DNA of 64,000 nucleotides from Apostichopus japonicus (lineage: Eukaryota; Echinodermata; Holothuroidea; Aspidochirotida; Stichopodidae): assembly GCF_037975245.1 (NCBI RefSeq), contig NC_092578.1, forward strand, positions 8,906,359-8,970,358, given 5' to 3'. Below the pieces are notes generated by a model, which saw nothing but the letters and a program-made list of their open reading frames with translations, was not told the DNA's origin and ran no database searches. Within the stretch, counting starts at the first letter, position 1. Each line of letters begins with the position of its first letter. The position numbers were made by a program, and so were the translations under genes. Below are positions 31,567-44,878 of this stretch, in pieces.

Positions 31567-34399
31567 ATGGGTCAGATCCAAAACCTGTCAACCTCAGGGC
31601 TAAAATTTAGATGATCATAGTTATCAATTTTGATAGGTTTGTCCAAAAGAAGAACAATTTAAGCTTGCTTGGCAAAAAAATTAAATTTGTATGTTTTTTT
31701 GTTAACGAGTACTGCTTAATTATATCAACAATGCACTTAAACCAGCGTTATGGACGGAAACAGCAATTTGTGCCACTGAACTGCAAGGAATGATGGAATT
31801 CACAGGAATCTGCACCTGAATAATTGTTTATGGTACTGATCTCTCCAAAATAGTTTTTGGAAAAATTAAGTAGGGCATCCCTAATTAAGATGCTAATCGA
31901 GAAGAAAATCATTAATTCCGTCCATAACACTACCTGGTGTCATTAATCTCCTGGCAATTTTAAAGTTCACTTCAGTGATAAAATTTGCATGTAATCTTCT
32001 GAAGGTTATCAATGCCATTAAGGATGAAGTGAAAAATTACCAGATTCCTGCATATTGATAAGCTGGGGTTCAATGAAACATCTGTGTTATGGATGGAATT
32101 AGGAAAACGTTATGGACGGAATGTGAATGTTATGGATGGAAATTACTTTCTTTGGAAAAACTATGCAGAATGTTTTTTATTAAGTTAAATCAAAGCCATC
32201 AAATGTGAATGAATGTTATTTAGGATGGAAAACCTTTTTTTACATGTACATTACAGTATTTTTCTAGGCTTTCAGGTGATGTTTTCCCTAATTTAAAAAA
32301 AAAAAAGAAAAGAAGAAATTTCTGTAAAAATCCCAAACTTTGAGGATTTTTCATTTCAAACTAAGGCAAAACACCCTCCTGAAATTTTTTGTACAAACAG
32401 GGTGGTACTATATCTCTTCCAGAAAAAATTATCAGATTTTTCAACATTACGCATTTTGAGTTATTGGCTGTCAAAGACGACCTCTTTTGTACATCGGAGC
32501 AGCTTAGCAACTTCTTAAATTATTATTGAGAACAGCTAGAACCCTGAAATTTGTTTAGGGGTAAGAACTTTATACTTATAGTTGAAGTATAAAACCCTGA
32601 CAGCTCTAACATGGTTACTTTGGTAAAAAATTGGCATCAAAACTCCTACCTCATGCTGAATCGCAGCATGAAATAGCAACTTTACAGTAGCACAACTTGC
32701 AAACATATCATAGGAAAACATTGTAATCATTATTTTGTAATGTTTGTACCAGACATAATAACCTCTGAAAGAATCAAGTACCCTGAAGCAATGGTTTAGG
32801 AGCAATTCATCACTAAAATTAGCACATTTTTTAGTGAAAAGTACAAAAATCGTAATTTTTGACACTAGTGGACCTAACTCCACAAGACAATATTTTTGTA
32901 GCCTAATTTTTTATTTTCCTATTCTATGGGATAGACTCTATAGGCATCTGTAATAGAAAGGTAGTAGAATGGTTAATTGCTGAGAAATGAGACCTCAAAA
33001 GTCAAGAAAATGCCATGGTGGCGACAAATTGCGGAATTTCAAAGTCTGATAAATCGGCTGGAAATGCAACTGAAATTTTCAGAATATGCTTATTTCATGA
33101 TGGTCCAATCATACAAAAAATTTGGGAATTTTTGGAGAGGGTGCAGCAACAGCCATTCTTGATTTGACACGAAATGACCCTTATAAATCCAAGTTGTCAT
33201 CCTTATGCAACATGGTTTTTGTGTATGAAGGAGACTGGTGGTTGGAAAAGGTGGACCAAATATCAGTTGACAGTTATGATGTCTATGTCTCCTTCCTACA
33301 CCCTAAGGGCCCTACCAATACTTTCTTCTGGCCATCACCTGAGACAAATATCCCACTAGGAATGATCATGGGGAAACTAGAACAGCCTGTCCTCCTAATT
33401 TCAAGTAGCAAAGTGGGAATTGCAACAAAGGTGGTTGAATATATTAGGGACAAGTTTCAAAGAGATTGTGAGCCGTGATGGTTACGAAAAATTTTGACAA
33501 ATATGAATCGATGTATTTTGTTGAGATTGAAAAGTCTATTTCAAATTTTCATGACTGTTCAACCATACAGGCCTCCCATGTCCACAGTTTTATTTGCATG
33601 TGTTGTTTTCTTTCATACAAGCTTTGCAGACTGGTGAAACTTTGATTGCATTGGCATTGTTTGAAGGAGGTGAAGCCACAAAAGTGAAAAAAACAAATGG
33701 GAAAAGTACTGACAGCCTCTGCTTATAGTGCTGAAAGCCACCTGATGAGTACCTTCAGCAAGAGTGAAACTTTTCATGTGCTGTAGCAATTCATTTCAGG
33801 CTAATTCAATACTTTCCGTCCATAACATTCCGTCCATAACAATTCCTATTTCAGGACTAGCTCTTTCCCTTCTTATAATAAATTCAATTTTATTTGATAT
33901 TATTACACATATTGGCCATAAGTATTAACTTATAACACACACTTCACAATTCAAGAGTTGATCCTAAATCAGGACAAAACCTTCCGTCCATAACGTTGTA
34001 CATTCCGTCCATAACACAGAATTTTGGTTTGGGGTAGTGGGTTAATAGAGGTACATTGAAGATTATGAGTGGGAGTATGATAAAGCTAAGGTACCAGGCC
34101 TGTGATGAAAAGTGCCTGATACTTTGAAATCCTGAACACTTCACAGAGTTTTGACCCACTATGAAGGTTGGTGGATATCGATCATTTTTCTGATTCCGTC
34201 CATAACGAACACCTAATTTGCATATTCAGACTAATATTGCACTACCCAATTAATTTTTTTCCGTTATATGGTAGAGGTATCCCAACTTAGATCAATCATG
34301 CATACCTTACCAAATACTAACTCTCACACTATTTTTGATGGGACTTTATCTCTGTGAATTCCGTCCATAACATTGGCAGAGATTTTGGATCTGACCCAT
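31567..34399. mobile_element. DNA transposon remnant, 2.8 kb, with a dispersed 13-base motif
   Basis: Terminal inverted repeats ATGGGTCAGATCCAAAA at 31567 and its reverse complement ending at 34399. Between them are about eleven copies of gttatggacggaa in either orientation, for example near 31748, 31917, 32109, 33816, 33829, 33981, 34005, 34193 and 34361. A partial ORF lies at 33122-33478. No clear target duplication is visible. The superfamily is unknown to me. Confidence 0.75.
33122..33478 (+). CDS. Transposon-encoded protein fragment with SH3/Tudor-like end (uncertain)
   Basis: A 118-codon ORF inside the TIR-bounded element. The section FVYEGDWWLEKVDQI...YDVYVSFLHPKG...FFWPSPET has the look of the small SH3/Tudor-like barrel often found near the C-terminus of hypothetical proteins encoded by animal transposons. 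That recognition is from memory and uncertain. An overlapping ORF (32977-33162) in another frame may be the broken upstream part. It is probably not a host gene. Confidence 0.4.
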   Translation: MGIFGEGAATAILDLTRNDPYKSKLSSLCNMVFVYEGDWWLEKVDQISVDSYDVYVSFLHPKGPTNTFFWPSPETNIPLGMIMGKLEQPVLLISSSKVGIATKVVEYIRDKFQRDCEP

Positions 34400-34977
34400 A
34401 TATCCTTTCAACATATGAAGGTCATTTTTCAGTGGTCATATGATTAAACAATACAAGGACTTCCTAGGTCACAAACCCCAAGTTACAAGGCCCTTCCTGA
34501 ATCAACTAACCACAAAAAAAGGATATCTGAGTATACAGTATATTCAATGCCAATACAGTAGTTACAGGTGCTCTCTGTGACCCTGTGACATTTCTGTTAT
34601 TCACTGTAGGTACCCATATATAGACACAACTATCAATATCTTCCCAGAGAAATTACTCTGTTTCTCAACAAACTCCAGGTGTGGTCAAAATTAATTGTGA
34701 CTGTAAAGTACAGAGCTGTAAACTGTACAATCAGCCCGAATGTTGCAAGTCAAGGAAAGTGGAAAGATAACTGTTAATGATGTAAATAGGATAACTACTT
34801 CATGAGTGCATCTATGATCTTGTCTGTAGGCTACTGCAAGTTGAAGAACAGCAGCAAGGCAAATGTGTAAGGAATATTATTTCTGGTAGTCGCTCGGATT
34901 TGACCAGGCCTTACAATTTGGTTGTCTGACTGTTCGGTAAATGTTATTGTTCGAAGAAATGTAGCAAAATAACAATG
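34400..34977. other. Intergenic, nothing recognised
   Basis: AT-rich intergenic sequence between the transposon and the minisatellite. No ORF or repeat family supported. Confidence 0.45.
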
Positions 34978-35618
34978 ACAGTATGTCACTGCACATAGGA
35001 TAAATGAACAGTACATCAATGTAGGATTTACAGTACGTCAATGTACAGTACGTCACTGTAGGATGTACAGTACGTCACCGCAGGATGTACAGTACTGTAC
35101 GTCAATGTACAGTATGTCACTGCAGGATGTCACTGTACTGTAGGATGTACAGTACATCACTACAGGATGAACAGTACGTCACTGCAAGATGAACAGTACG
35201 TCACTGTAGGATGTACAGTACCTCACTGTAGGATGAACACTACGTCACCGTAGGATGTACAGTACATCACTGCAGGATGAACAGTACGTCACTGCAAGAT
35301 GAACAGTACATCACTGTAGGATGTACAGTATGTCACTGTAGGATGTACACTACGTCACTGTAGGATGTACAGTACGTCACTGCAGGATGTACAGTACTGT
35401 ACGTCAATGTACAGTATGTCACTGCAGGATGTCACTGTACTGTAGGATGTACAGTACATCACTGCAGGATGAACAGTTCGTCACTGCAAGATGAACAGTA
35501 CGTCACTGTAGGATGTACAGTACATCACTGCAGGATGAACAGTACTGTACGTCAATGTACAGTGTGTCACTGTAGGATGTCACTGTACTGTACAGGATGA
35601 ACAGTATGTCAATGTAAC
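34978..35618. repeat. 22-bp minisatellite
   Basis: The unit is cactgtaggatgtacagtac plus gt, present in more than 20 imperfect copies, with higher-order repetition (blocks of gtactgtacgtcaatgtaca). Confidence 0.9.
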
Positions 35619-36753
35619 AGAGATGTGTTGGTTGATGGTTGATGAATAGAACATTGATCAGCTTGGTGGTGCTAGCGATTTATCGTTTACCTACAGTAGT
35701 TGGGTCTATTTAGTAACAATGCAATTTTGATTTGATATTAACAAATTAGTCAACTGCACGAAAACCTCCGAGCAGCTGATTTTGGTCATCTGAACAGAAA
35801 TTTGGTCATCTTATTATCACATAGATTCAGACCACTCTTTTATTTTCTTCTGGTCATCTTCATTTAGCTGACCATAAACTATCAACACAATAGGGTACAG
35901 TATGTCCTTCCTGTTTATCTGGTCTTGGGGGTAGCATTCAGGTTCAGCTGACCAGAATCACTACTTTAGCTTTTTTCCCACTGGTGCTTCTTTTGTTGGC
36001 TGTTTTGTGTGGTCAGGGATTATCTTAAGCTTTGTTTGCTGGCAAGTATAAATTGATGCAGGGAAGCTTTCTCCACAGAGTTACTCCAGCGTCCTCTTCG
36101 TGATACACCAAGTTACTTTATATTTTACTCTTATACTGTACAGTTTTACTTCATTTCTTTGCATTTTACTTTATTACAAAGTACTGTACTGTTATTCATC
36201 TATTCGGATTACATTATTATACTATTTGATCTCTACAATAATAATATTACTGGAAATCTTACTTTACTTGTGTTGTGTTTATTATGCATCCCCTGTTATA
36301 TTAGACTAGCACTTGACATAAAGTTGGTACCATTACGATGGATTGTGAATTTGTGATCACAGCAAAAAACCAAGAGTAGTTTAAGATGATTAGGAGTTTT
36401 ATGGAACAATTTAATGCTAGCACATTGGACTCCATGCTTACGTGTGCATTTTATGGGTAAACTATTAATCATTTCAATTGGCCAATTTGTATACTTGAAG
36501 AAGTTTAGTAAAGGTCTACAAGGCCACAATAACACCCGACCTGTTAAGAAATGGGCATTGGGCACATACTATACAGTAAGACTTGTTTGACATTCTGCTG
36601 TGAAACTACAAAGAGGAAAGTCAATAACAGTTTAGCTTAAACGACGAGGTTCCCAACTACTGTAACTAAACATATTGCAAATTTATGCTACAGTAACTAA
36701 GTACTACTCAAAATAATACACAAGTTTGCACTTTATATGAGCAACCATCTAAA

Positions 36754-37303
36754 CAGTGGCATCGCCAATGGGGGCCTGGGGGGCACATGCACTTCCCCAA
36801 AAAAATTGTGACCTCCCAGATGCAATTTGTAGTGTTAAACAAAATTATTCAAACAAAAACTATTTTTACAAAGGATGAAATGTATTATATTCTTCAGAAA
36901 ATCTTCTTTCCACCGACCATCGTATGTTGTTATCTCCCTAACAAGGTCACAGAGGCCCCAGAGTGAATTGTTACAACTACCCTGCTTTCATTTCAATTTT
37001 CAACACTCTTATTTACACAACTTATCAAAGCGTGAAGGGTTAATTTCCATGTTTTGTATAACTTTTTTATCCGCCTTAATTAAAAAACATAAATATCGGA
37101 CAGATAAAATGCAAATTACAGCACCAGATTACATCTAAGGACCCTTAATTAATCAAAAATTTCTCAATGGGGAGGGTGGTGCACCCTCCCCATAGACCCC
37201 TCCCCCAGTACGGCATTCACAAATAAACATTGTGCCCCCTAATTAAGTGCTGTGCCCTCCGTGTACCCCCCCCCCCCAGATTGAAAAGTCTGGCGACGCA
37301 CTG
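36754..37303. mobile_element. Non-autonomous hAT element, 550 bp
   Basis: Left end CAGTGGCATCGCCA, right end TGGCGACGCACTG. A perfect 8-bp target duplication CATCTAAA lies at 36746-36753 and 37304-37311. It shares internal stretches (agatgcaatttg in inverse, gggaggg...gacccctccccc) with the element at 50629-50993. Confidence 0.88.
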
Positions 37304-37311
37304 CATCTAAA

Positions 37312-40190
37312 TCATATATCTATTAAGATCAAATACACAATACACATACTAACAAAAGGTCTGACTTAAAAAGGAATTAAGTTAATATACATGTTGATTT
37401 AAAGCTAACAACAGAAGTCAACTTTCTTAGACAATGGAGGCATTGAATTCCAGTCAGTTGAGCCAAATTTACTGTACTAAACGACCACTGCAGAATTGCA
37501 GTTGAGTTGTACTGTAGGCCTACAGTAGGAATGCCACTTAGGAGGGTTCTGTTAGAACTACTGTACATGTGAACACTTCTGCATGATCGATACGAGTACA
37601 GGGGCTCATTGGTTTTATAAAAAACCCATAGTTAGGACAGGGCCTATGAAAAATATAATATGTAGCAGCCCACAGATACCATGCAGCACATTTTCAATAA
37701 TGTCAAACTCAAAGAATGAAATTGAGATGCGGTGGCTGGGGAGGGACTACAAACTCGCACATGTATGGTAAAAGTGACTGGAAGAAGCCCAGAATGACAA
37801 GGCCTTTTACATCACAGGAAAGGTGGACCATTTACCAACCCACCAAGTCTGCTGCCTGCCCACAATAATATACATAGCCTTGAACTTCAGTTTGCATGTT
37901 GATGTTAGAGATGGCCATTTCAACTTAACAGGTCCTGCTTGTTCATTTCATTTATATATTGGTTGTTCCACTGCTTTATAATGATGATACACTACAAAAC
38001 TGTAAGTACCAGTGTCGTAAGTGAGAGTGAGACACTCTCACTCTCACAAAGTTACATTCGAAATAAAAGTTCCACTGAAACTTAGGCCTAGAGGCCTAAG
38101 TCAACCAGGTTTGAATTGCAGTACAGTAGCTTTCTTCATTTAGCCATGATCAGCAAATGAGGCATTATACTGCCTAACGTTACTAACCTACAGTATCGGA
38201 CCAAAAATCCACATGGCCTAGCAGAAAGGCTAACGAAATTAAAGACCTAGCAATAACTCTGGCCTATGGCATTAATCGACATCAGACTTAGGCCTACACT
38301 TTTTCTTCTTCCTAAATACCCCCATAACCGAGACCATGGAGGAAAAAACAGACCTCCATGCTTGGACTAACACCGTAACAGAGTTAAACGTCGGCCCTAC
38401 AGTCAAATCGTACTATCGAATTAATCACACAACAACTGTCGTTCAAAGGTACCTCCCAAAATCCATAAGAAGTTTACGGCAACACCAAGTAATAATTCAT
38501 GAAGGCAAATATGAAGATTACAAGCTCACGGGGTAAAAATATCCAATTAAAAGTATATAGAGGTTACCTTTAATTTTGCAAGAAGAGAATGACCGACTCT
38601 ACACCAAGAAATATGAAATCCTTCTAGTGATATACTCTTTTGTCAGAGCAGCCAATGCAAGTGTTCGTCCTTACCACTTCCGATTCCCTACTCAGACCTG
38701 TCCCATGCAAATAATGTTGTGTGTTACTGACTATTTACACAGCACTTCACTTTCCACGAAGTAGAGCCCCTTGACCAATCATGCGGTAAAAACGTCACTA
38801 ACAAATATTACGTAATACCAAGTTTTAACAAAAGTTATCGAATCTACACTAACTTAGTTGAGGCATGGAGGTCTGCTTTTACCTCCATGGTTGAGGAAGT
38901 TCGATAGAAGAAGTAGGTGAAGTCGATACCGAGTCACTGATTCGGTCTGTTTCATGACGATGGTAAAGTAATGATATCCGGGTTTAGGTCTGCCTTTTAC
39001 CTGGTGATTACATTTACACAAATTTAAACGTACACGGGCGTCGATGTGCTGATTGAAGGGGGCGTGGCGTGTGATACGCTGGCCTAATACGATCCTAATA
39101 CGATCCTGTAACGATGGGAGAGGGCGGCGTTCGTTATTATACGATCCTAATATGATCCTGTACGATCCTTGGCCGTATGGATCATAAGCAAAATTGGGCA
39201 AACTGCGGGCCGTGGACATATTCCTGCACCCCACCAAAAGGCACTTGTGTGTGAATCTAAGTAATTAAAACAATTACCAAAAGGCAAGTTCTCTGGTGAC
39301 CTTGCACTAAGGGCTCCAAACCACAAAAGTGTGTGGAAGGGTTCGAACTTGAATCAGTGTCCCTATTAAGCAAGTGGCCGTAATAACCTCTACCCCCCAC
39401 CCCTCCCCTCCCATTCCCGCCCGCACAAAAGATAAAGCGACGCCCATGGAAAGGTACACATTTTCCCATAATCGCAGAGTGCTCAGGGCGACGTGCGCAA
39501 TATGTTACTTTCGTTAGATTTTGCACAAAATAATTCAAACCCTGCAAGTCACATTGCATTATTAAAATAGTGGTAAAAGTATCGCGGCTGAAGGCCATAT
39601 TTGTGTTGGGTCACACGATATTTGAAGGATCTAGTTTGCCCGAGGCTGGCGGCGGATGAACGCCGCCCTCTCCCACCCCCCTCCCCTCACACACTTTCTT
39701 AGCGATGTGACGTCATGAAGCAAGTGCAAGAGAGTGCCGTAGTTATAGTGGGATATACTTTTGGTAGGTCAAAGTATATACTGCAAGTTGTGTGTATTCT
39801 CGTGTAGATCGAAATGAGCGAATGGGGATCGACGTATGGTGAGGAGAAGAACCCGGCCACTTTATATATATTTTCTGTGAATTTTAATACCGACATGCAG
39901 ACCGCTCATGCTGCACTCATTCCCCCACCCATTCACATTCCCCACACCCCTTCATCGCCCTGACACCCCCCCCCCCTTAACTTCCAGTCATGGATATTTC
40001 CACTCAGGAATTTCTTCATCTCAATATTTAATTTGACTGCTGTTGAAAGAACTTGCCCTCTACGAAAAGTTTTTCCTCAACTCACTGTTACTCCTACATA
40101 TATCGATATTCCGCTAATGTATTACAGGTTTACGACATCTCACAATATCACAAAGTCTGATCATGAGGTCGGAGCTGTCTCTTCTTTCTC
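37312..40190. other. Intergenic stretch, no supported gene
   Basis: It contains short repeats of tacgatcctaa (39088-39172) and a possible open first exon at 38336-38533 listed separately. No splice-linked partner was found. Confidence 0.4.
38336..38533 (+). CDS. Weak candidate first exon, unknown protein
   Basis: The ATG is in a good context (accATGG) and opens 66 codons of non-repetitive, mixed-composition sequence (MEEKTDLHAWTNTVTELNVG onward), followed by a donor-like ACGGG|GTAAAA. No domain is recognised and no downstream exon could be joined. It may be chance. Confidence 0.18.
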
Positions 40191-40192
40191 AC

Positions 40193-41230
40193 AGTGGCGG
40201 CGGAATCGGCGGGGCTTGGGGGGCTCAGCCCCCCCAATGAAAAAGTTGAGGGGGCAAATGCATGATAAGCCCCCCCCCCCCAATATTTACCAAGGCTCCG
40301 AAACGTGCATCTGCCCATTTTTCAATGCATACTTGTCGATCTGTCCGATGCACACGTATACTATATAGGTGTAATAATTTTAGTAATTGCCGGGGGACCC
40401 TCGGCCCGTCCCCTGGCTTTAGACCACATTGTCACCCCAACCGCGTCTTCACGCCCCGTGAAAAGTGGAAGCAGTGAATGTGAGTACCGGTAAGCGTAAC
40501 TTCGTCTTAGGCCAATGACTTGCCTCATTTCAGCCAGTTCTCCAACATCCCCTTACCGACGGAGCGTCCATATATACAGTCAGGGGGCGGATGCCCCCCC
40601 CTCCCCTGACGGACTCAAATGGACTGCTGGCGCCCTTTTCAGCACTACTTTTTACTTATTCGCGATTATTGACTATTTTATTGCGCTCTCATCTACCTAT
40701 TGCTATTTGTCATATTCTGTTGGTGTAATTTTCCGACAAAATGGAGACGACACCTATTTATTCACTGTTTATCTGCAAATTAGCAAGGCCCGGAAAGGGT
40801 CATTTCCTGCAATCTAGGGAGTATCTTTACTCAAAAAATTTCTGTACGCTCCGCGCCAACCTGTGGTGGCGCTCTTAGATAGTGTCGAAAGCGCCCCTAC
40901 AGACCATTCTTGCCCCCCCCCCGACCAATACCCCTAGCTCCGCCACTGCCCTTACTACACTCAAAAACGTCTTTGCGAGTACACTACGAGTAATAGGTAC
41001 TCTCTTAAAACATTATCGAATATACAAATTACAATGTATTTACAGACTTTTACGTGCAATCTGAGAAATTGCAGGCTTGAGACCCATATTTTAGGGCTAG
41101 GTATTCGCAGCATAAAACACTCGGGAAGTGCCGTTTCCGGCCATCTGGGGGTTTGAAAAACCCAAACTTTTCTTGTACGCTCCGCGCCAACCGATGGTGG
41201 CGCTCCGCTTAGATGGTCTCCACACATTAG
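40193..41230. mobile_element. Composite hAT-like repeat region
   Basis: Begins CAGTGGCGGCGGAAT and has a facing CCGCCACTG at about 40939-40947. The hAT-family core is present twice (partial at 40843-40882, fuller at 41124-41215). No 8-bp target duplication was found, so it is probably nested or rearranged. Confidence 0.55.
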
Positions 41231-41710
41231 TCCCCCAATAATTTTTCCGTTCCGCCTCGCCTGCTCACCGCCATGGTTGTAGGGTATTCATTGGTAATGC
41301 TATAGAATGTTTGAAGGTTTGTATAGCCTATCATGGCTTTCATGGGCTATGGTTTATAAAAGTACTTCGAACTAGCATTTATATTCTGATTCCATTGAAC
41401 AGATTCGGTAACTGTCATTTCCGGTATAAGCGGTACCCTTGAATTCCAAAGTTGCAAAACCGACTTCAATTAAGGTCGATACAAAAACAACTTCATTGGC
41501 TTGCCAGTGGTTGATTTCAAAGTAAACGTACACAGACCAATGATAGTGGTGAAAATATGCGTATTGCTGACGTCAGTGTAATTAAATGTATGGATAACGT
41601 TACCGCGTATTGACTTATATATGTATATTGAACCCGCATGAAATTACTTGTATAGATATGTAATGTATAGGTCTACTTGGGTTCAAGTTCCTGCCCATGA
41701 ATTAGTACAC

Positions 41711-41716
<6 letters not shown>

Positions 41717-41758
<42 letters not shown>
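41717..41758. repeat. (TA)n microsatellite
   Basis: Uninterrupted TA tract of about 40 bases in intergenic sequence. Confidence 0.95.
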
Positions 41759-41763
<5 letters not shown>

Positions 41764-42437
41764 TTCTAACTCAGCATATCTTATGTAGTTTGATCTTGCA
41801 ACTTGAGTAATGTAAAATATGGGACGTATGTGAAGGATAGAGAGGTTTGTTTGTGCATGACTGTGATAATATAATTATGTGTTTGTTACGAAGCCATAGC
41901 AACCTTTCACCCATTGATGTTGAAACTCTATACACAGGCGTATAGTTAAGAACTAAAAATAAAAATCCTAATGATCAACTTCATGCTTCGTGACTTTCAG
42001 TTTCATGTCTTTCCGACCGCTTTTTACTACAAGCATATGCCAATGCGGAAGTGCATTCATTTGCTAGCTCTATACATCATGGTACAGTCGATCATTCGAT
42101 TTTGACAGTTGTTGGGTTTTGCACTGCTTTTTTGAGGCCTTAAAACGATTTCAGCGAAATAAAACCATCGGTGAGTTCAATGTTCCAATGGGCATCTTTT
42201 TTTCCTTTTATTATTCAATTCGAACTTTCTATCTCTTTTTCTCGTTCTTGTCGCTCTTGGTAAACTATACCAGAGGTAATGATGCAGTGACTCGAATTGT
42301 ACACAATGTGTTACAATCAATGTCCTACATAATCTGACAAATTCCCCGCTGCATCACAATTGAATCTTATAAACTTTAAATAGTGGGAAAAAACATCAAC
42401 ATTAAATGCACCTCAGTAATCTTAGTCAAATGTTATA

Positions 42438-42597
42438 CAATGATAGCAATGATTATTGCTATGATTATCGCTATGATTGCTATGATAATTATTGCTATGA
42501 TTATTGCAATGATAGCAATGATTATCCATGGCTTCTTTCGCGAGTTCCTGCTTGCGGGAAGATCACATATACATACATACATACATACATACATTAT
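42438..42597. repeat. (ATGATTATTGCT)-type tract and SINE 3' end
   Basis: 42438-42525 is a low-complexity array of atgattattgctatgat-like units. 42533-42580 (cttctttcgcgagttcctgc) is the 3' end of the SINE family seen at 15182-15447, followed by an (acat)n tail. Confidence 0.7.
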
Positions 42598-43640
42598 TGC
42601 TGTTAGAGGTTTGGATATGAGAGACAACATTTCTGGCATATTTCTGCAATAGGCAATATAACCACAGCGAGTAATTTTCGCGGTACATCTAGTAAAATTA
42701 AATTTTGATTATATCCCATTTTGTTCTATTCACAATACAATTTAAGCCTTTAACCACATATTCTTCTTCTTTTTGCTCAATGTGAATGTTCTTTCATATA
42801 TTGATAATTCTGAAAAAAGTATGTACCTTTTACTAATGAACAATGAAATCTTTCGATCTTTTACTCACAATGTGAACGTTTTAATCTGCATAACGGTTTT
42901 TATAAAATTCATCATTATACTTGTTCCAAAGCTTCCATATACATAACATTTAGAATATGACTTGTAATGCACAACATTGATGGCGTTATGTTACATGTAA
43001 AGGTCATAAGAACCATTAAAGGGATATTCCGGTGACAGACTGTGTGCCTCCTATATGAAAAAAGAACAATAACCTAAACTGTTCGTTAAACCACCCCCAC
43101 CCTCCCACCTCCCCACCCCTCCCTCCCTCTCAATATCTCGTTTCCAACTCAAAGAATAAGGTCGATTGAATGTTAATTATCTCCACTGGCTAAACCCTCG
43201 ATTCTTCGCTGCAATATATATGTTTTTCTGTAATGCCATATTGGAAAATGTTCTTCAATGGCTTCACTTTCCTGTCATAATATTCTTGTTTATTTATCCT
43301 TGCCAATTAATGCATTCGTATAATGTTTGCGTAGGTGTTAAGGCTCTCTATATTTAGAATTTCATCCAAATGCAACTTGTTCGTGGTATAAGTATTTTTC
43401 TTTGTGAATAATCGAGTTAGAAGATGTTTAGACGAAACAAACCAAAAAACAAAAACATTTTCAGCTGACTTGCTGTGATGACGTCATTCATTCTGCTGTC
43501 GAGAGAAGCATTGACAAATTGATATCATCGCAATACAAAATGTTATAGGGGTGTGAAGTATTAACCAATAGATGTAGAACATTCCCAGCATTTGAACTAA
43601 GCAGTCACCTTCAGCCACTTCAATATCCCTTTAAGCCAAG

Positions 43641-44870
43641 CATGGGCGGCGATCATGGGGGGGGGGCATGTCCCCCCCCCCAATATTTTAGGTGGGGGAT
43701 AGAGTATCTAATATCCCCCCAATATTTGGTGGCATAGTTTTTTTTTTGTGTGGATATGAATAGAAAATAATGCGTGAGATTATATATCCATATCATATTT
43801 GGCGGTGGCTAAAACTTCATTCAACACATGCTGCATGAGGTAAATGACTCTTCGTGGTCGTTGCTGTGACCTGTGACCGTATAGCATGTTTTCATTCATG
43901 ATTATTATCATAATGTCGGTACATCTGTTGTGTATGAGTGTAAGTACGTACGGCAAAGGGGAGACCGCCCCCACCCCTTGAGAATATTTTTTTGTGTTTT
44001 TTTATGATATCGGAGTTTTATATAGTAGCCGTTATAAGAGGTTTTAATATTTGTACACCAATAAATTAACTGTGTCTGAATTTTCGAAAATTCCCTGACC
44101 AATCTTCTTCATCATACTTCCCTCTACACGTGCAATTTTGACCGGTCTGTTAGGGGTTGAAGGGCTTTTTCTATATTGGTGGTCCATAGATGAAATTTTG
44201 AACAACATTATGGGTATGTTTTGAAGTGAATTTATTATTCAAATTCTGAACAAATAATGGGCTTAAAACCTTGAAAAGTGGGGCTGACGGGTATTGTGGG
44301 CCGTTACGTAGAATTACTTACAAAAGCAATGATCCACAGGAGATGCGATGAGGTCGAACATGATGTGTGATTGGTGGCAATATTGAAAAATGTTAAAGAT
44401 AAAAAAAAAAAATATTGGGAGAAACTTGGTTCTCAGGCAAAAGTGTACATCTGGTTGGTCATTTTCAAGCCCGAGAAGTGCCATTTCCGGTGATCTGGGG
44501 GGCTATCAAAACGAGAATTTTTCTTGTACGCTGCGCGCCAACCAATGGTGGCGCTCCGCTTTAATAGTAAGGTTGTCACGGGCCTTCCTACTGGTTTAGT
44601 AGTATAACACAATGTTTCTCTTAAAGCAACCTTTGCTGGAGCATCCTCCTGGAATCTTGGTATATGACCGAAAATCTCAATCTTCTATATGCGACTAAGG
44701 TGTTTGGTTGGTTTCATTGTAGAGCTCATCGTTTGATTACCAATTGTTATACATATATATACAAAATATCACGAAGCGCGCGAACAATTTGGGGGATGAA
44801 ATTTGCTACGCTCCTGCACCCAAGCAAATGTCCCCCCCCCCCCAATATTTGAAACAAATCGCCGCCCCTG
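43641..44870. mobile_element. Non-autonomous hAT element, 1230 bp
   Basis: Termini CATGGGCGGCGATC and GATTTG-facing AAATCGCCGCCCCTG. A perfect 8-bp target duplication AAGCCAAG lies at 43633-43640 and 44871-44878. The shared core lies at about 44467-44562. Same family as 23249-24028. Confidence 0.88.
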
Positions 44871-44878
44871 AAGCCAAG

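Noticed and set aside
38854-39237. 127-codon minus-strand ORF
   Set aside because: It spans the tacgatcctaa repeat, has no recognisable domain and no splice context.
39290-39365. tRNA-like B box (ggttcgaac)
   Set aside because: No A box or stems at the expected spacing.
40515-40817. 100-codon plus-strand ORF
   Set aside because: It lies within the composite hAT-like region and has no recognisable transposase or host domain.
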